Source: Methyloversatilis universalis EHg5 (lineage in GTDB: Bacteria; Pseudomonadota; Gammaproteobacteria; Burkholderiales; Rhodocyclaceae). From it: a stretch of DNA of 64,000 bases. Under the pieces are notes generated by a model. It was not told the DNA's origin, searched no databases, and saw only the letters and a list, made by a program, of their open reading frames with translations. The position numbers were made by a program, and so were the translations under genes. Positions 9,010-17,390 of this stretch are shown piece after piece. Numbering within the stretch: position 1 is the stretch's first letter; each line of letters starts with the position of its first letter. The stretch is from NCBI RefSeq assembly GCF_000378945.1, contig NZ_KB900539.1, positions 675,241-739,240 on the forward strand, in the 5' to 3' direction.

Positions 9010-10941
9010 ATGCCCACATCCGCCACGCCGTCCTCCCGTTCAACCCTGCCCTGGCTGACCGTCGCCGCGCTCGCCGCACTGCTCATCTGGACGCTGCTGC
9101 GTGCCGGCCTGTGGCTGGCTGCCGGCGCCAGCCACGCCGGCCATGTGTTCGTGCGCGGACTGTGGTTCGATCTGGCCACGCTGGCCTGGGTGCTGTCGCC
9201 AATGCTGCTGCTGTCGGCGCTGCTGCCGGCCCGCCTGCGGGGCAGCACCGCATTCGGCCGGCTGCGCTGGGTTGCGCTCGGCGGCGTGATCGCGCTGCTG
9301 CTGTTCGGCGCGCTGTCGGAGGCGGTGTTCTGGGAGGAGTTCTCGACCCGCTTCAACTTCATCGCGGTGGACTATCTGGTCTATACGCAGGAAGTGATCG
9401 GCAACATCCTGGAGTCCTATCCGGTCGGTCGGCTGCTGGGCGGCATCGCGCTGCTGGCGGGCGCGCTCTGCTGGGGCGTGAGCCGCATCGTGCGCTTTGC
9501 AGACGCGCCGCGCAGCGGCCGCGCACGCCTGGCGATGCTGGCGGCAGCGCTGCTGCTGCCGCTGGCGGCCGACCGGCTGGCCGAAATCGAACAGATGGAA
9601 GGCAGCGGCGACGCGCTGGCGGACGAAGTGGCGGGCAATGGCCTGTTCACCTTCGCCGCCGCGATGCGGCGCAACGAGCTGGATTACGGCCGCTGGTACG
9701 CCACGCTGCCGCAGGAGGAGGCGGACGACATCCTGGCCGGACTGCATGTCGAGCGCCTGCCGCTGACAGCGGACGATAGGCCGAGCGCGATGGACGACGA
9801 ACCGGGCGATGTCGTGCCCTTCTCGCGCCGTCCGCGCAATGTGGTGCTGGTGACGATAGAAAGCCTGTCGGCGGAATACGTCGGCGCCTATGGCGCGAAG
9901 GAGGGCCTGACGCCTGAACTGGACCGCCTGGCCGCCGAAGGCCTGCGCTTCGCCAATGTGTACGCCACCGGTACCCGCACCGTGCGCGGGCTGGAGGCGC
10001 TGTCGCTGGGCACGCCGCCGGTCCCCGGCCAGGCCATCGTGCGGCGCACCCACAACAACCATCTGTCCACCGTGGGGGAAATCCTCGCGCCGCAGGGCGT
10101 GGTGCCCATGTTCATCTACGGCGGCTATGGCTACTTCGACAACATGAACAGCTATTTCCGGGGCAACGACTACCTGATCGTGGACCGGACCGACTTTCCG
10201 AAGGACAGCATCGCATTCGAGAACGTCTGGGGCGTGGCCGACGAGTCGCTGTACGCCAACGCGCTGGCGGCGATGAACGAGAAGGCGGCGGCCGGCAAGC
10301 CCTTCTTCGCCCAGCTCATGACCACGTCGAACCACCGGCCCTACACCTATCCGGACGGCCGCATCGACATTCCGTCACCGGGCGGCCGGCACGGTGCGGT
10401 GAAGTACACCGACTGGGCGATCGGCCAGTTCATCCGCGACGCGAAGAAGCAGCCCTGGTTCGACGACACGCTGTTCGTGTTCGTCGCCGACCACTGCGCG
10501 TCGGTCGCAGGCAAGACCCGTCTGCCAGTGGCGAAGTACCGCATTCCGCTGGTGTTCTACGCGCCGGCGCTGCTGAAGCCGGGCGTCTACACCGACCGGG
10601 TGAGCCAGATCGATCTGGCGCCCACGCTGCTGGAGGTGATGAAAAAGCGCGGCGATGACCACTTCTTCGGCCGCTCCTTCTTCGAGGACACGCCGTCGCT
10701 GGACCGCGCCTTCATTTCGAACTACCAGGATCTGGGCTATCTGCGCGGCGACCTGCTGACCGTGCTGTCGCCGCGGCGCGTGGTGAAGGCCTGGCGCATC
10801 GATCCGCAGACGCTGGAATCGACGCCGGCCGAGCCCGACCCGACGCGAGTGAAGGAGGCGATCGCCTACTACCAGACCGCGGCGATGGCGTTCAAGCAGG
10901 GGCGCTTGCAGATGGGCAGCGCCGCTGTGGCGACACAATGA
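9010..10941 (+). CDS. LTA synthase family sulfatase-fold membrane protein
   Basis: This 643-residue protein has about five N-terminal membrane helices (within residues 10-170) and a C-terminal sulfatase/alkaline-phosphatase-fold catalytic domain in the periplasm. The domain begins at NVVLVTIESLSAEYVGAYG, carries the nucleophile region TGTRTVRGLEAL (candidate catalytic Thr/Ser), and has the metal ligand region VFVADHCAS. Gram-negative members of this family transfer phosphoglycerol or phosphoethanolamine-like groups to envelope glycans or lipids, but the substrate here is unknown. It lies 9 bp after the RND pump, with a terminator directly at its stop, so it is probably co-transcribed with the efflux genes. 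Confidence 0.85.
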   Translation: MPTSATPSSRSTLPWLTVAALAALLIWTLLRAGLWLAAGASHAGHVFVRGLWFDLATLAWVLSPMLLLSALLPARLRGSTAFGRLRWVALGGVIALLLFGALSEAVFWEEFSTRFNFIAVDYLVYTQEVIGNILESYPVGRLLGGIALLAGALCWGVSRIVRFADAPRSGRARLAMLAAALLLPLAADRLAEIEQMEGSGDALADEVAGNGLFTFAAAMRRNELDYGRWYATLPQEEADDILAGLHVERLPLTADDRPSAMDDEPGDVVPFSRRPRNVVLVTIESLSAEYVGAYGAKEGLTPELDRLAAEGLRFANVYATGTRTVRGLEALSLGTPPVPGQAIVRRTHNNHLSTVGEILAPQGVVPMFIYGGYGYFDNMNSYFRGNDYLIVDRTDFPKDSIAFENVWGVADESLYANALAAMNEKAAAGKPFFAQLMTTSNHRPYTYPDGRIDIPSPGGRHGAVKYTDWAIGQFIRDAKKQPWFDDTLFVFVADHCASVAGKTRLPVAKYRIPLVFYAPALLKPGVYTDRVSQIDLAPTLLEVMKKRGDDHFFGRSFFEDTPSLDRAFISNYQDLGYLRGDLLTVLSPRRVVKAWRIDPQTLESTPAEPDPTRVKEAIAYYQTAAMAFKQGRLQMGSAAVATQ

Positions 10942-10968
10942 AAAAGGCGGCCCGCAGGCCGCCTTTTT
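10941..10968. terminator. Bidirectional intrinsic terminator
   Basis: A perfect 12-bp stem AAAAAGGCGGCC / GGCCGCCTTTTT with loop CGCA starts at the last base of the LTA-synthase-like stop codon. A and T tracts on both sides let it end the efflux operon on the plus strand and oxyR-dps, whose dps stop is at 10993, on the minus strand. Confidence 0.92.
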
Positions 10969-10992
10969 CTTGCCGGTCCGGCGCCCGCCGGA

Positions 10993-11466
10993 TCAGTTCT
11001 CGAGCAGGCTGCGCAGCATCCACGCGTTCTTTTCGTGGATCTGCATGCGTTGGGTCAGCAGGTCAGCGGTCGGCTCGTCGTGCGCTTCGTCCACCACCGG
11101 GAAAATGCTGCGCGCGGTGCGCACCACGGTTTCCTGGCCGGCCACCAGCTGGCGGATCATGTCGCTGGCCGAGGGCACGCCGTCCGGTTCCTTGATCGAG
11201 GTGAGTTTCGCGTAGGCCGAATAGGTGCCGGGCGCCGGATAGCCCAGCGCGCGGATGCGCTCGGCCACCAGATCGACCGCCAGCGCCAGTTCGGTGTACT
11301 GCCCCTCGAACATCAGGTGCAGCGTGTTGAACATCGGGCCGGTCACGTTCCAGTGGAAGTTGTGCGTGGTCAGGTACAGCGTGTAGGTGTCGGCCAGCAG
11401 GCGCGACAGGCCGTCGGCGATGGCGCGACGCTGGTCTTCGGGAATGCCGATGTTGATCGTGCTCAT
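10993..11466 (-). CDS. dps: Dps-type DNA-binding ferritin
   Basis: This 157-residue Dps/ferritin-like protein forms a dodecamer that oxidises and stores iron using peroxide and protects DNA. The family ferroxidase signature is visible: [20 protein letters not shown], then EGQYTEL and [18 protein letters not shown]. It ends with the helix [16 protein letters not shown]. The start ATG at 11464-11466 overlaps the oxyR stop by 4 bp, so dps is translated downstream of its own likely regulator. The N-terminus is short, with only a few basic residues, so direct DNA binding may be weak. Length is normal for the family. Confidence 0.95.
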   Translation of the reverse strand: MSTINIGIPEDQRRAIADGLSRLLADTYTLYLTTHNFHWNVTGPMFNTLHLMFEGQYTELALAVDLVAERIRALGYPAPGTYSAYAKLTSIKEPDGVPSASDMIRQLVAGQETVVRTARSIFPVVDEAHDEPTADLLTQRMQIHEKNAWMLRSLLEN

Positions 11467-12431
11467 GTCTTCGCTCCCTTCGTTGTACGGACATCGGTGT
11501 GAGTGCCGGACGCCGTGCCCGGTTCCGCAGGCGGCTGTCCCGGAGCGCGGCTGGCGATCAGCGCGCCCAGTCGTTCGAAGCACACCTGGCGTGCGTTCGA
11601 ACTGCGCGCCACCAGAGCGATGGTACGGCGCGGGCGCGGTTCGGCAAAGCGGTGCGCGACCAGTTTCATCGACCCCAGCAGCCCCGACGCCAGCGTCATT
11701 TCCGGCAGCAGCGCCATGCCCAGGCCGCTGTCCACCATTTGCGCCAGCGTGAACAGGCTGGTGGCTTCCATGCCGGTGCTGCGCGGCTCGTCCAGCCGGC
11801 AGCCACCCAGCGTGTGGCCGCGCAGGCAGTGCCCTTCTTCCAGCAGCAGCAGCGCCTCCGGATCGAGCTTGCCGATGTCGCGCGGCATGTCGGCTTCGCG
11901 GCCGGCTGGCGCCACCAGCAGCAGTTCTTCGTCGAACAGCGGCTGCACCTGCAGCTTGCCGGTGTCGTAAGGCAGGGCGATCAGCGCGAAGTCGATCTGG
12001 CCGGCATTCAGGCGGTTCAGCAGATGCGCGGTGAGATCTTCGCGCAGCGCGATCCGCAGTTCCGGATACTGCTCGCGCACCGACGGCAGTACCGAGGGCA
12101 GCAGGAAGGGCGCGATGGTCGGGATGACGCCCAGGCGCAGCAGGCCGCTCATCGGCCGGTCGGCGTTGCCCGCCCATTCGGCCAGGTCTTCCGCTTCGGC
12201 CAGCAGCCGGCGGGCGCGTGCCACGACCTCGATGCCGACCGGCGTCATCATGACCGAATGCCGTTCGCGTTCGACCAGTCGCGTGCCGAGCGTGGTTTCC
12301 AGTTCCTTGATGCCGGACGACAGCGTGGACTGGGTGACGAAGCAGGACTCCGCCGCCTGGGTGAAATTGAGCTTGTCGGATACCGCGACCAGATAGCGCA
12401 GCTGGCGCAGTGAGGGCAGGGCATTGACCAT
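11463..12431 (-). CDS. oxyR: OxyR-type LysR peroxide sensor/regulator
   Basis: This is a 322-residue LysR-type regulator. An N-terminal winged helix ([34 protein letters not shown]) precedes a periplasmic-binding-fold sensor. The sensor holds the OxyR redox segment [14 protein letters not shown] with C202 and C211 nine residues apart, exactly the spacing of the E. coli C199/C208 pair, so it should form the peroxide-induced disulfide. It is divergent from the peroxiredoxin-glutaredoxin gene and overlaps dps by 4 bp. The ribosome site AAAGGAG (minus strand, 12438-12444) fixes the ATG at 12431. The ATC-N9-GAT dyad 15 bp upstream suggests autoregulation. Confidence 0.95.
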   Translation of the reverse strand: MVNALPSLRQLRYLVAVSDKLNFTQAAESCFVTQSTLSSGIKELETTLGTRLVERERHSVMMTPVGIEVVARARRLLAEAEDLAEWAGNADRPMSGLLRLGVIPTIAPFLLPSVLPSVREQYPELRIALREDLTAHLLNRLNAGQIDFALIALPYDTGKLQVQPLFDEELLLVAPAGREADMPRDIGKLDPEALLLLEEGHCLRGHTLGGCRLDEPRSTGMEATSLFTLAQMVDSGLGMALLPEMTLASGLLGSMKLVAHRFAEPRPRRTIALVARSSNARQVCFERLGALIASRAPGQPPAEPGTASGTHTDVRTTKGAKT

Positions 12432-12445
12432 AATGCGCTCCTTTG

Positions 12446-12460
12446 ATCGAAAAAATCGAT
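12446..12460. promoter_or_regulatory. Candidate OxyR-binding dyad (ATC-N9-GAT)
   Basis: The inverted repeat ATCGA-N5-TCGAT fits the LysR T-N11-A box and the ATC-N9-GAT form often reported for OxyR-like regulators. It lies directly upstream of the oxyR ribosome site and 131 bp before the peroxiredoxin-glutaredoxin start, where it could serve both divergent genes. A tetrameric OxyR would need a second half-site; the following ACAGGATCATTTTAATCC stretch is only weakly symmetric. Confidence 0.5.
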
Positions 12461-12590
12461 TTACAGGATCATTTTAATCCATTGGACCGTTTTTCGGCCG
12501 GTGGCCAGAATGCGTTCCATCGATGCGCGACACACGGTTTCAGCCGCGCATCAGAAGATTTTTCCGACACCTCAACGAAAGGAGCTTCAC

Positions 12591-13328
12591 ATGAGCCTGA
12601 ATAACCGCGAAGGCCAGCGCGTGCCGAACGTCACTTTCCGCGTCCGTGAAAACAACGAGTGGACGAATGTCACCACCGACGAACTGTTCAAGGGCAAGAC
12701 CGTGGTGGTGTTCTCGCTGCCCGGCGCCTTCACGCCGACTTGCTCGTCCACCCACCTGCCGCGCTACAACGAGCTGGCACCGGCCTTCTTCGCCAACGGC
12801 GTCGACGCCATCCTGTGCGTGTCGGTCAATGACACTTTCGTGATGAACGAGTGGGCCAAAGACCAGGAAGTCGACAATGTGACCCTGGTTCCCGACGGCA
12901 ATGGCGCATTCACCGAAGGTATGGGCATGCTGGTCGACAAGGCCGATCTGGGCTTCGGCAAGCGTAGCTGGCGCTACTCGATGCTGGTGAAGGATGGCGT
13001 GGTGAACAAGATGTTCATCGAGCCGCAGGAACCGGGTGACCCGTTCAAGGTGTCGGATGCGGACACGATGCTGAACTTCATCAACCCGGATGCGAAGAAG
13101 CCGGACCAGGTGGCCATCCTGACCCGCGAAGGCTGCCCGTTCTGCGCCAAGGCCAAGGCACTGCTGGCTGAGCGTGGCTACCGCTACGCCGAGATCAATC
13201 TGCCGCACACCGATCGCTCGCGTGCCCTGGGCGCCATTGCCAGCGCGAAGACGGTGCCCCAGGTGTTCGTCAATGGCGAACGGATTGGCGGTTGGGAAGA
13301 TCTGGAACAGTGGATCGCCGCGAAGTAA
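12591..13328 (+). CDS. Fused peroxiredoxin-glutaredoxin
   Basis: This 245-residue hybrid peroxidase reduces hydrogen peroxide and organic peroxides using glutathione. Residues 1-165 form a Prx5-type peroxiredoxin with peroxidatic C51 in [16 protein letters not shown]. Residues 172-245 form a glutaredoxin with the redox motif C182-P-F-C185 and the GSH-binding [14 protein letters not shown]. Such fusions are known from Haemophilus, Vibrio and many betaproteobacteria. The frame is open to 12501, but the ATG at 12591 has AAAGGAG at 12578-12584. It is divergent from oxyR and followed by a flavoprotein reductase gene, a coherent peroxide-response unit. Confidence 0.95.
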   Translation: MSLNNREGQRVPNVTFRVRENNEWTNVTTDELFKGKTVVVFSLPGAFTPTCSSTHLPRYNELAPAFFANGVDAILCVSVNDTFVMNEWAKDQEVDNVTLVPDGNGAFTEGMGMLVDKADLGFGKRSWRYSMLVKDGVVNKMFIEPQEPGDPFKVSDADTMLNFINPDAKKPDQVAILTREGCPFCAKAKALLAERGYRYAEINLPHTDRSRALGAIASAKTVPQVFVNGERIGGWEDLEQWIAAK

Positions 13329-13329
13329 G

Positions 13330-13375
13330 CGCCTGATCCAGCGTACGGCGGCTCCGGCCGCCGTGCGATCAGGCG
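13330..13375. other. Large GC-rich hairpin between two redox genes
   Basis: CGCCTGATC at 13330-13338 pairs perfectly with GATCAGGCG at 13367-13375. A second stem (TACGGCGGC / GCCGCCGTG) stacks inside around a TCCG loop. No T-tract follows, so it is not a classical terminator. It may slow RNA decay of the upstream peroxiredoxin message or partly attenuate read-through into the flavoprotein gene. Confidence 0.5.
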
Positions 13376-13430
13376 TGCGCACCGCAGGGTGCGCAGACCT
13401 GATCGTTCATCGAATGAAGGGGAGCACGCA

Positions 13431-14825
13431 ATGAAGGAAATGATCGTGGATGTGGCGGTGATCGGCGCCGGTACTGCCGGCCTCGCCGCCTACCGTGCCG
13501 CCATTGCCGGCGGCAAGTCGGCCGTCATCATCGAAGGCGGCCCCTACGGCACCACCTGCGCCCGCGTCGGCTGCATGCCGAGCAAGCTGCTGATCGCGGC
13601 CGCCGAGGCTGCGCACGCGACCGAAAAGTGGGACGCCTTCGGCATCCGGCTGGAAGGCAGCGTACGCATCGACGGTGCGGCGGTGATGGCGCGCGTGCGC
13701 AGCGAACGGGATCGCTTCGTCGGTTTCGTGGTGGGCGGCGTCGACGGCATTCCGGCCGAGCACAAGCTGCGCGGCTACGCGTCCTTCCTCGACGATCACA
13801 GCCTGCAGGTGGATGGCCATACCGTGGTCACCTTCGGCCGCGCGGTCATCGCCACCGGTTCGTCGCCGGCCGTTCCGCCGATGCTGAAGGCAGCCGGCAA
13901 GCGGCTCATCGTGAACGACGATGTGTTCGACTGGACCGATCTGCCGGAATCGGTGGCGGTGTTCGGTCCGGGCGTGATCGGCCTTGAACTGGGGCAGGCG
14001 CTGCACCGGCTGGGTGTGCGGGTCGAGGTGTTCGGTCGCGGTCATTTCGTCGGACCGTTTTCCGATCCGGCGCTCAAGACCTACGCGACCCGTGCCTTCT
14101 CTGCCGAGTTTCCGCTGCACGCCGATGCGCGGGTCGTGTCGATCGAAGAAGATCCGGACGGCGTGACCATCTTGCGCGAACAGGCGGGCGAAGGCGTGGT
14201 GAGTACGCACTTTCAGTGGGTGATTGCCGCGACCGGCCGCACGCCCAATGTGAAGAACCTCGGGCTGGAGAACACGACGGTGAAGCGGGCCGATAACGGG
14301 GTGCCTGAATTCGACCGCACGACAATGCAGTGCGGCGGCAGCCACATCTTCATCGCCGGCGACGCGAACAACGATCTGCCCCTGCTGCACGAGGCGGCGG
14401 ACGAAGGCCGGATCGCCGGCGAGAACGCGGTGCGTTTCCCGGATGTCCAGCCAGGTCTGCGTCGCGAGCCGATCGCGGTGGTGTTCTCCGACCCGCAGCT
14501 GGCGACCGTGGGCAGGCGTTTCGCCGACCTCGCGCCGGACAGCTTCGTCACCGGCGAGGTGTCGTTCGAGGACCAGGGGCGTTCGCGGGTCATGCTCCGC
14601 AACAAGGGGCTGCTGCACGTGTATGCGGAGAGGGGCAGCGGTCGCCTGCTGGGCTGCGAAATGATGGGGCCGGATGTCGAGCATCTCGCGCACCTGCTGG
14701 CCTGGGCCATGCAGTCCGGCATGACGGTGCAGCGCGCGCTCGAAATGCCCTTTTACCACCCGGTGGTGGAAGAAGGCCTGCGCACCGCACTGCGCGACGC
14801 GGCGGCGAAGCTGGCGGCCGCCTGA
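13431..14825 (+). CDS. Dihydrolipoamide dehydrogenase-type flavoprotein disulfide reductase
   Basis: This 464-residue class I pyridine nucleotide-disulfide oxidoreductase has an FAD-binding VAVIGAGTAGLAA at residues 8-20. Its redox-active pair is C43/C48 in TTCARVGCMPSK, a variant of the usual CVNVGC. An NAD(P)-binding GPGVIGLELGQAL is present, as is the second FAD motif with FIAGDANN. The C-terminal dimer domain has the catalytic HPVVEEGL. The annotation as dihydrolipoamide dehydrogenase comes from family resemblance. No 2-oxoacid dehydrogenase genes are nearby, and its neighbour is a glutathione-type peroxidase, so it could instead supply electrons to a thiol system. The ATG at 13431 follows GGGGAGC; the upstream frame to 13389 is not needed. 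Confidence 0.85.
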   Translation: MKEMIVDVAVIGAGTAGLAAYRAAIAGGKSAVIIEGGPYGTTCARVGCMPSKLLIAAAEAAHATEKWDAFGIRLEGSVRIDGAAVMARVRSERDRFVGFVVGGVDGIPAEHKLRGYASFLDDHSLQVDGHTVVTFGRAVIATGSSPAVPPMLKAAGKRLIVNDDVFDWTDLPESVAVFGPGVIGLELGQALHRLGVRVEVFGRGHFVGPFSDPALKTYATRAFSAEFPLHADARVVSIEEDPDGVTILREQAGEGVVSTHFQWVIAATGRTPNVKNLGLENTTVKRADNGVPEFDRTTMQCGGSHIFIAGDANNDLPLLHEAADEGRIAGENAVRFPDVQPGLRREPIAVVFSDPQLATVGRRFADLAPDSFVTGEVSFEDQGRSRVMLRNKGLLHVYAERGSGRLLGCEMMGPDVEHLAHLLAWAMQSGMTVQRALEMPFYHPVVEEGLRTALRDAAAKLAAA

Positions 14826-14833
14826 GCCGGTGA

Positions 14834-14868
14834 CCCGTCCGGCCGGTCAGGACGACCGGCCGGACGGG
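14834..14868. other. 15-bp perfect hairpin upstream of bioA
   Basis: CCCGTCCGGCCGGTC at 14834-14848 pairs with GACCGGCCGGACGGG at 14854-14868 around loop AGGAC. No T-tract follows. A TAGAAT box (14872-14877) lies right after it and could be a -10 element for bioA, but I see no good -35. The hairpin could end lpd transcription with a factor, or act as an operator. Confidence 0.6.
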
Positions 14869-14928
14869 CGCTAGAATACCGGCCTCGATGCCCTTGCCGC
14901 TGTGCAGGGGTGCAGCCGGTATTCGCTC

Positions 14929-16239
14929 GTGTCCGCACCAGATTCCCTCGTTTCCCGCAGCCTCGCCGCCGTCTGGCATCCGTGCTCCCAGATGCAGTGG
15001 CATGCCGACCAGTCGCTGCCGCTGCTCGCGGTGAGCCGCGCGCAGGGCGCGTGGCTGTACGGCCCGGACGGCCAGCGCTACCTCGATGGCATCAGTTCGT
15101 GGTGGACCAATCTGTTCGGCCACAGTCATCCGCACATCGTGCAGGCGCTGCGCGACCAGCTCGACACGCTGGACCACGTGATGCTCGCGGGCTTCACGCA
15201 CGAGCCGGTGGTCGCGCTGTCGGAGCGCCTGTCGGCGCTCACCGGCGGCCGTCTCGGTCACGCCTTCTATGCCTCGGATGGCGCATCGGCCACCGAAATC
15301 GCGCTGAAGATGTCGCTGCACTACTGGCGCAACTGCGGGCAGACCGGCAAGAACGAATTCATCTGTTTCGCCGGCAGCTATCACGGCGAAACCGTGGGCG
15401 CGCTGGCGGTCACCGACGTGGCGCTGTTCCGCGACGCCTACGCACCCATGGTGCGCGGGGCGCATGTGCTGCCCAGCCCGGCCGGAGAGAACCCGCAGCA
15501 GGCGCTGGCCGACCTCGCCGCGTTTCTCGACGCCCACCACGCGCGCATCGCTGCCCTCATCGTCGAGCCGCGGGTGCAGTGCGCCGGCGGCTTTGCCATG
15601 CACGACGCGCGCTGGCTGGCCGAGGTGCGCGCGCTGTGCGACCGCCACCGGGTGCATCTGATCGCGGACGAGATCGCAGTGGGCTGCGGCCGCACCGGCA
15701 CCTTCTTCGCCTGCGAACAGTCGCTGGACGCCGATGGCGAGGGCTGGCCGGATTTCATCTGCCTGTCGAAAGGCATCACCGGCGGCACGCTGCCGCTGTC
15801 GCTGGTGCTGAGCCGGCCTGACATCTACACCGCCTTCCTCGACGACACGATGGCGCGCGGCTTCCTGCATTCGCATTCCTACACCGGCAATCCGCTGGCC
15901 TGTCGTGCCGCGCTCGCAACGCTGGAACTGTTCGATGCGCTGGACATCCTGGCGCGCAACCGCGTCTGGGGCGATCACTTCACCGATGCGCTGGCGCCGC
16001 TGGCCGCGCACGCGTCGGTCAGCCGCTTCCGCCGTGCCGGCATGATCTGGGCAGCCGACATCGACACGCCGCACGCCGATTTCAGCCGTCGCTACTACCG
16101 CGCCGCGCTGGCGCGCGAAGTGCTGCTGCGGCCGATCGGCAACACGCTCTACTTCATGCCGCCCTACATCCTCGACCCGGATCAGACCTCGGTGCTGGCC
16201 GAGCGCGCGCTGGCCGCACTGGACGCAGCACTGGCATGA
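14929..16239 (+). CDS. bioA: Adenosylmethionine-8-amino-7-oxononanoate aminotransferase
   Basis: This class III PLP aminotransferase converts 7-keto-8-aminopelargonate (KAPA) to 7,8-diaminopelargonate with S-adenosylmethionine as amino donor. Family landmarks are VWHPCSQMQWH at the N-terminus, GISSWWTNLFGHSHP, FYASDGASATEIALKM, the cofactor aspartate in LIADEIAVGCGRTG, the PLP lysine in CLSKGITGGTLPLS, and HSHSYTGNPLAC. The start is uncertain. A GTG at 14929 gives 436 residues and begins MSAPDS; another GTG at 14902 would add nine residues. Its stop overlaps the bioF ATG by 4 bp. It is first of bioA-F-H-C-D. Confidence 0.93.
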   Translation: MSAPDSLVSRSLAAVWHPCSQMQWHADQSLPLLAVSRAQGAWLYGPDGQRYLDGISSWWTNLFGHSHPHIVQALRDQLDTLDHVMLAGFTHEPVVALSERLSALTGGRLGHAFYASDGASATEIALKMSLHYWRNCGQTGKNEFICFAGSYHGETVGALAVTDVALFRDAYAPMVRGAHVLPSPAGENPQQALADLAAFLDAHHARIAALIVEPRVQCAGGFAMHDARWLAEVRALCDRHRVHLIADEIAVGCGRTGTFFACEQSLDADGEGWPDFICLSKGITGGTLPLSLVLSRPDIYTAFLDDTMARGFLHSHSYTGNPLACRAALATLELFDALDILARNRVWGDHFTDALAPLAAHASVSRFRRAGMIWAADIDTPHADFSRRYYRAALAREVLLRPIGNTLYFMPPYILDPDQTSVLAERALAALDAALA

Positions 16240-17390
16240 GCGCGCTGGATTTCCGTGCCCGCCTGGCGGCGCTGGCCGAACAGGATCTGCTGCGCACGCG
16301 CGCGGTGCTGGACGCCCCCTGCGGACCGCACGCCGAGGTGGATGGCCGACGCCTGCTGTCGTTTGCCGGCAACGATTACCTTGGCCTGGCCGCTCATCCG
16401 GAGGTGGTCGAGGCACTGCGCGAGGGCGCGGCCCGCTGGGGCGCCGGCGCCGGTGCGTCGCATCTGGTGAGCGGGCATCAGCGGCCGCATGAAGAACTGG
16501 AACAGGCTTTCGCCCGCTTCACCGGCCTGCCGCGCGCGCTGTTCTTCTCGACCGGCTACATGGCCAATCTCGCGGTGATCCCGGCGCTGGCCGGCCGCGG
16601 CGACACCGTGATCGCGGACCGTCTGAATCACGCCTCGCTGGTGGATGCCGCGCTGCTGTCGCGCGCCACCGTGCGTCGCGTGCCGCATGGCGATCTCAAC
16701 GCCTTCGAACGCGCGCTGGCATCCGCCGACGGCCGCAAGGTGGTGGTGGTCGACGGCGTGTTCAGCATGGACGGCGACATCGCGCCGCTGCCCGGACTGC
16801 TGGCGCTGTGCGAGCGTCATGACGCGCTGCTGGTGGTGGATGACGCGCACGGCTTTGGCGTGCTGGGCGCGCAGGGACGCGGCGTGCTGTCTCACTTCGG
16901 ACTCGCGTCGCCACGCATCGTGTATATCGGCACGCTGGGCAAGGCGGCCGGCGTGGCCGGCGCCTTCGTCGCGGGCGACGGCGACGCCATCGAATGGCTG
17001 ATGCAGACCGGCCGCAGCTACCGCTACACCACGGCCGCACCGCCGGCGCTGGCCTGTGCGCTGCAGGCTAGCCTGCGTCTGATCGAGGCGGGCGACGCGC
17101 TGCGTGCCCGGCTGGCGAGCCACCGCGCGACGCTGGCCGCTGCCGCCTCCACGTTGCGCTGGCCGCTGCTGCCGTCGGACACCGCCATCCAGCCGGTCGT
17201 GGTGGGCGGCAACGCCGAAGTGCTGGCGCTGTCGGCGGCGCTGCGACAGCGCGGCCTGTGGATGCCGGCCATCCGTCCGCCCACCGTGCCCGCCGGCAGC
17301 GCGCGCCTGCGCATTTCGCTCAGTGCGGCTCACTCCGAGGCTGACCTGGATGCGCTGTGTTCCGCGCTGCAGGAGGCGTCGGATGACTGA
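16236..17390 (+). CDS. bioF: 8-amino-7-oxononanoate synthase
   Basis: This 384-residue PLP-dependent alpha-oxoamine synthase condenses pimeloyl-ACP (or CoA) with alanine to KAPA. Seen are SFAGNDYLGLAAHPEV near residues 45-60, GAGASHLVSGH, the HASLVDAALLS segment, the cofactor-binding DDAHGFGVLG, and the PLP lysine region IGTLGKAAGVAGAF. Length matches the E. coli enzyme (384). It overlaps bioA by 4 bp and its end overlaps the bioH start by 8 bp, which points to translational coupling through the cluster. Confidence 0.95.
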   Translation: MSALDFRARLAALAEQDLLRTRAVLDAPCGPHAEVDGRRLLSFAGNDYLGLAAHPEVVEALREGAARWGAGAGASHLVSGHQRPHEELEQAFARFTGLPRALFFSTGYMANLAVIPALAGRGDTVIADRLNHASLVDAALLSRATVRRVPHGDLNAFERALASADGRKVVVVDGVFSMDGDIAPLPGLLALCERHDALLVVDDAHGFGVLGAQGRGVLSHFGLASPRIVYIGTLGKAAGVAGAFVAGDGDAIEWLMQTGRSYRYTTAAPPALACALQASLRLIEAGDALRARLASHRATLAAAASTLRWPLLPSDTAIQPVVVGGNAEVLALSAALRQRGLWMPAIRPPTVPAGSARLRISLSAAHSEADLDALCSALQEASDD

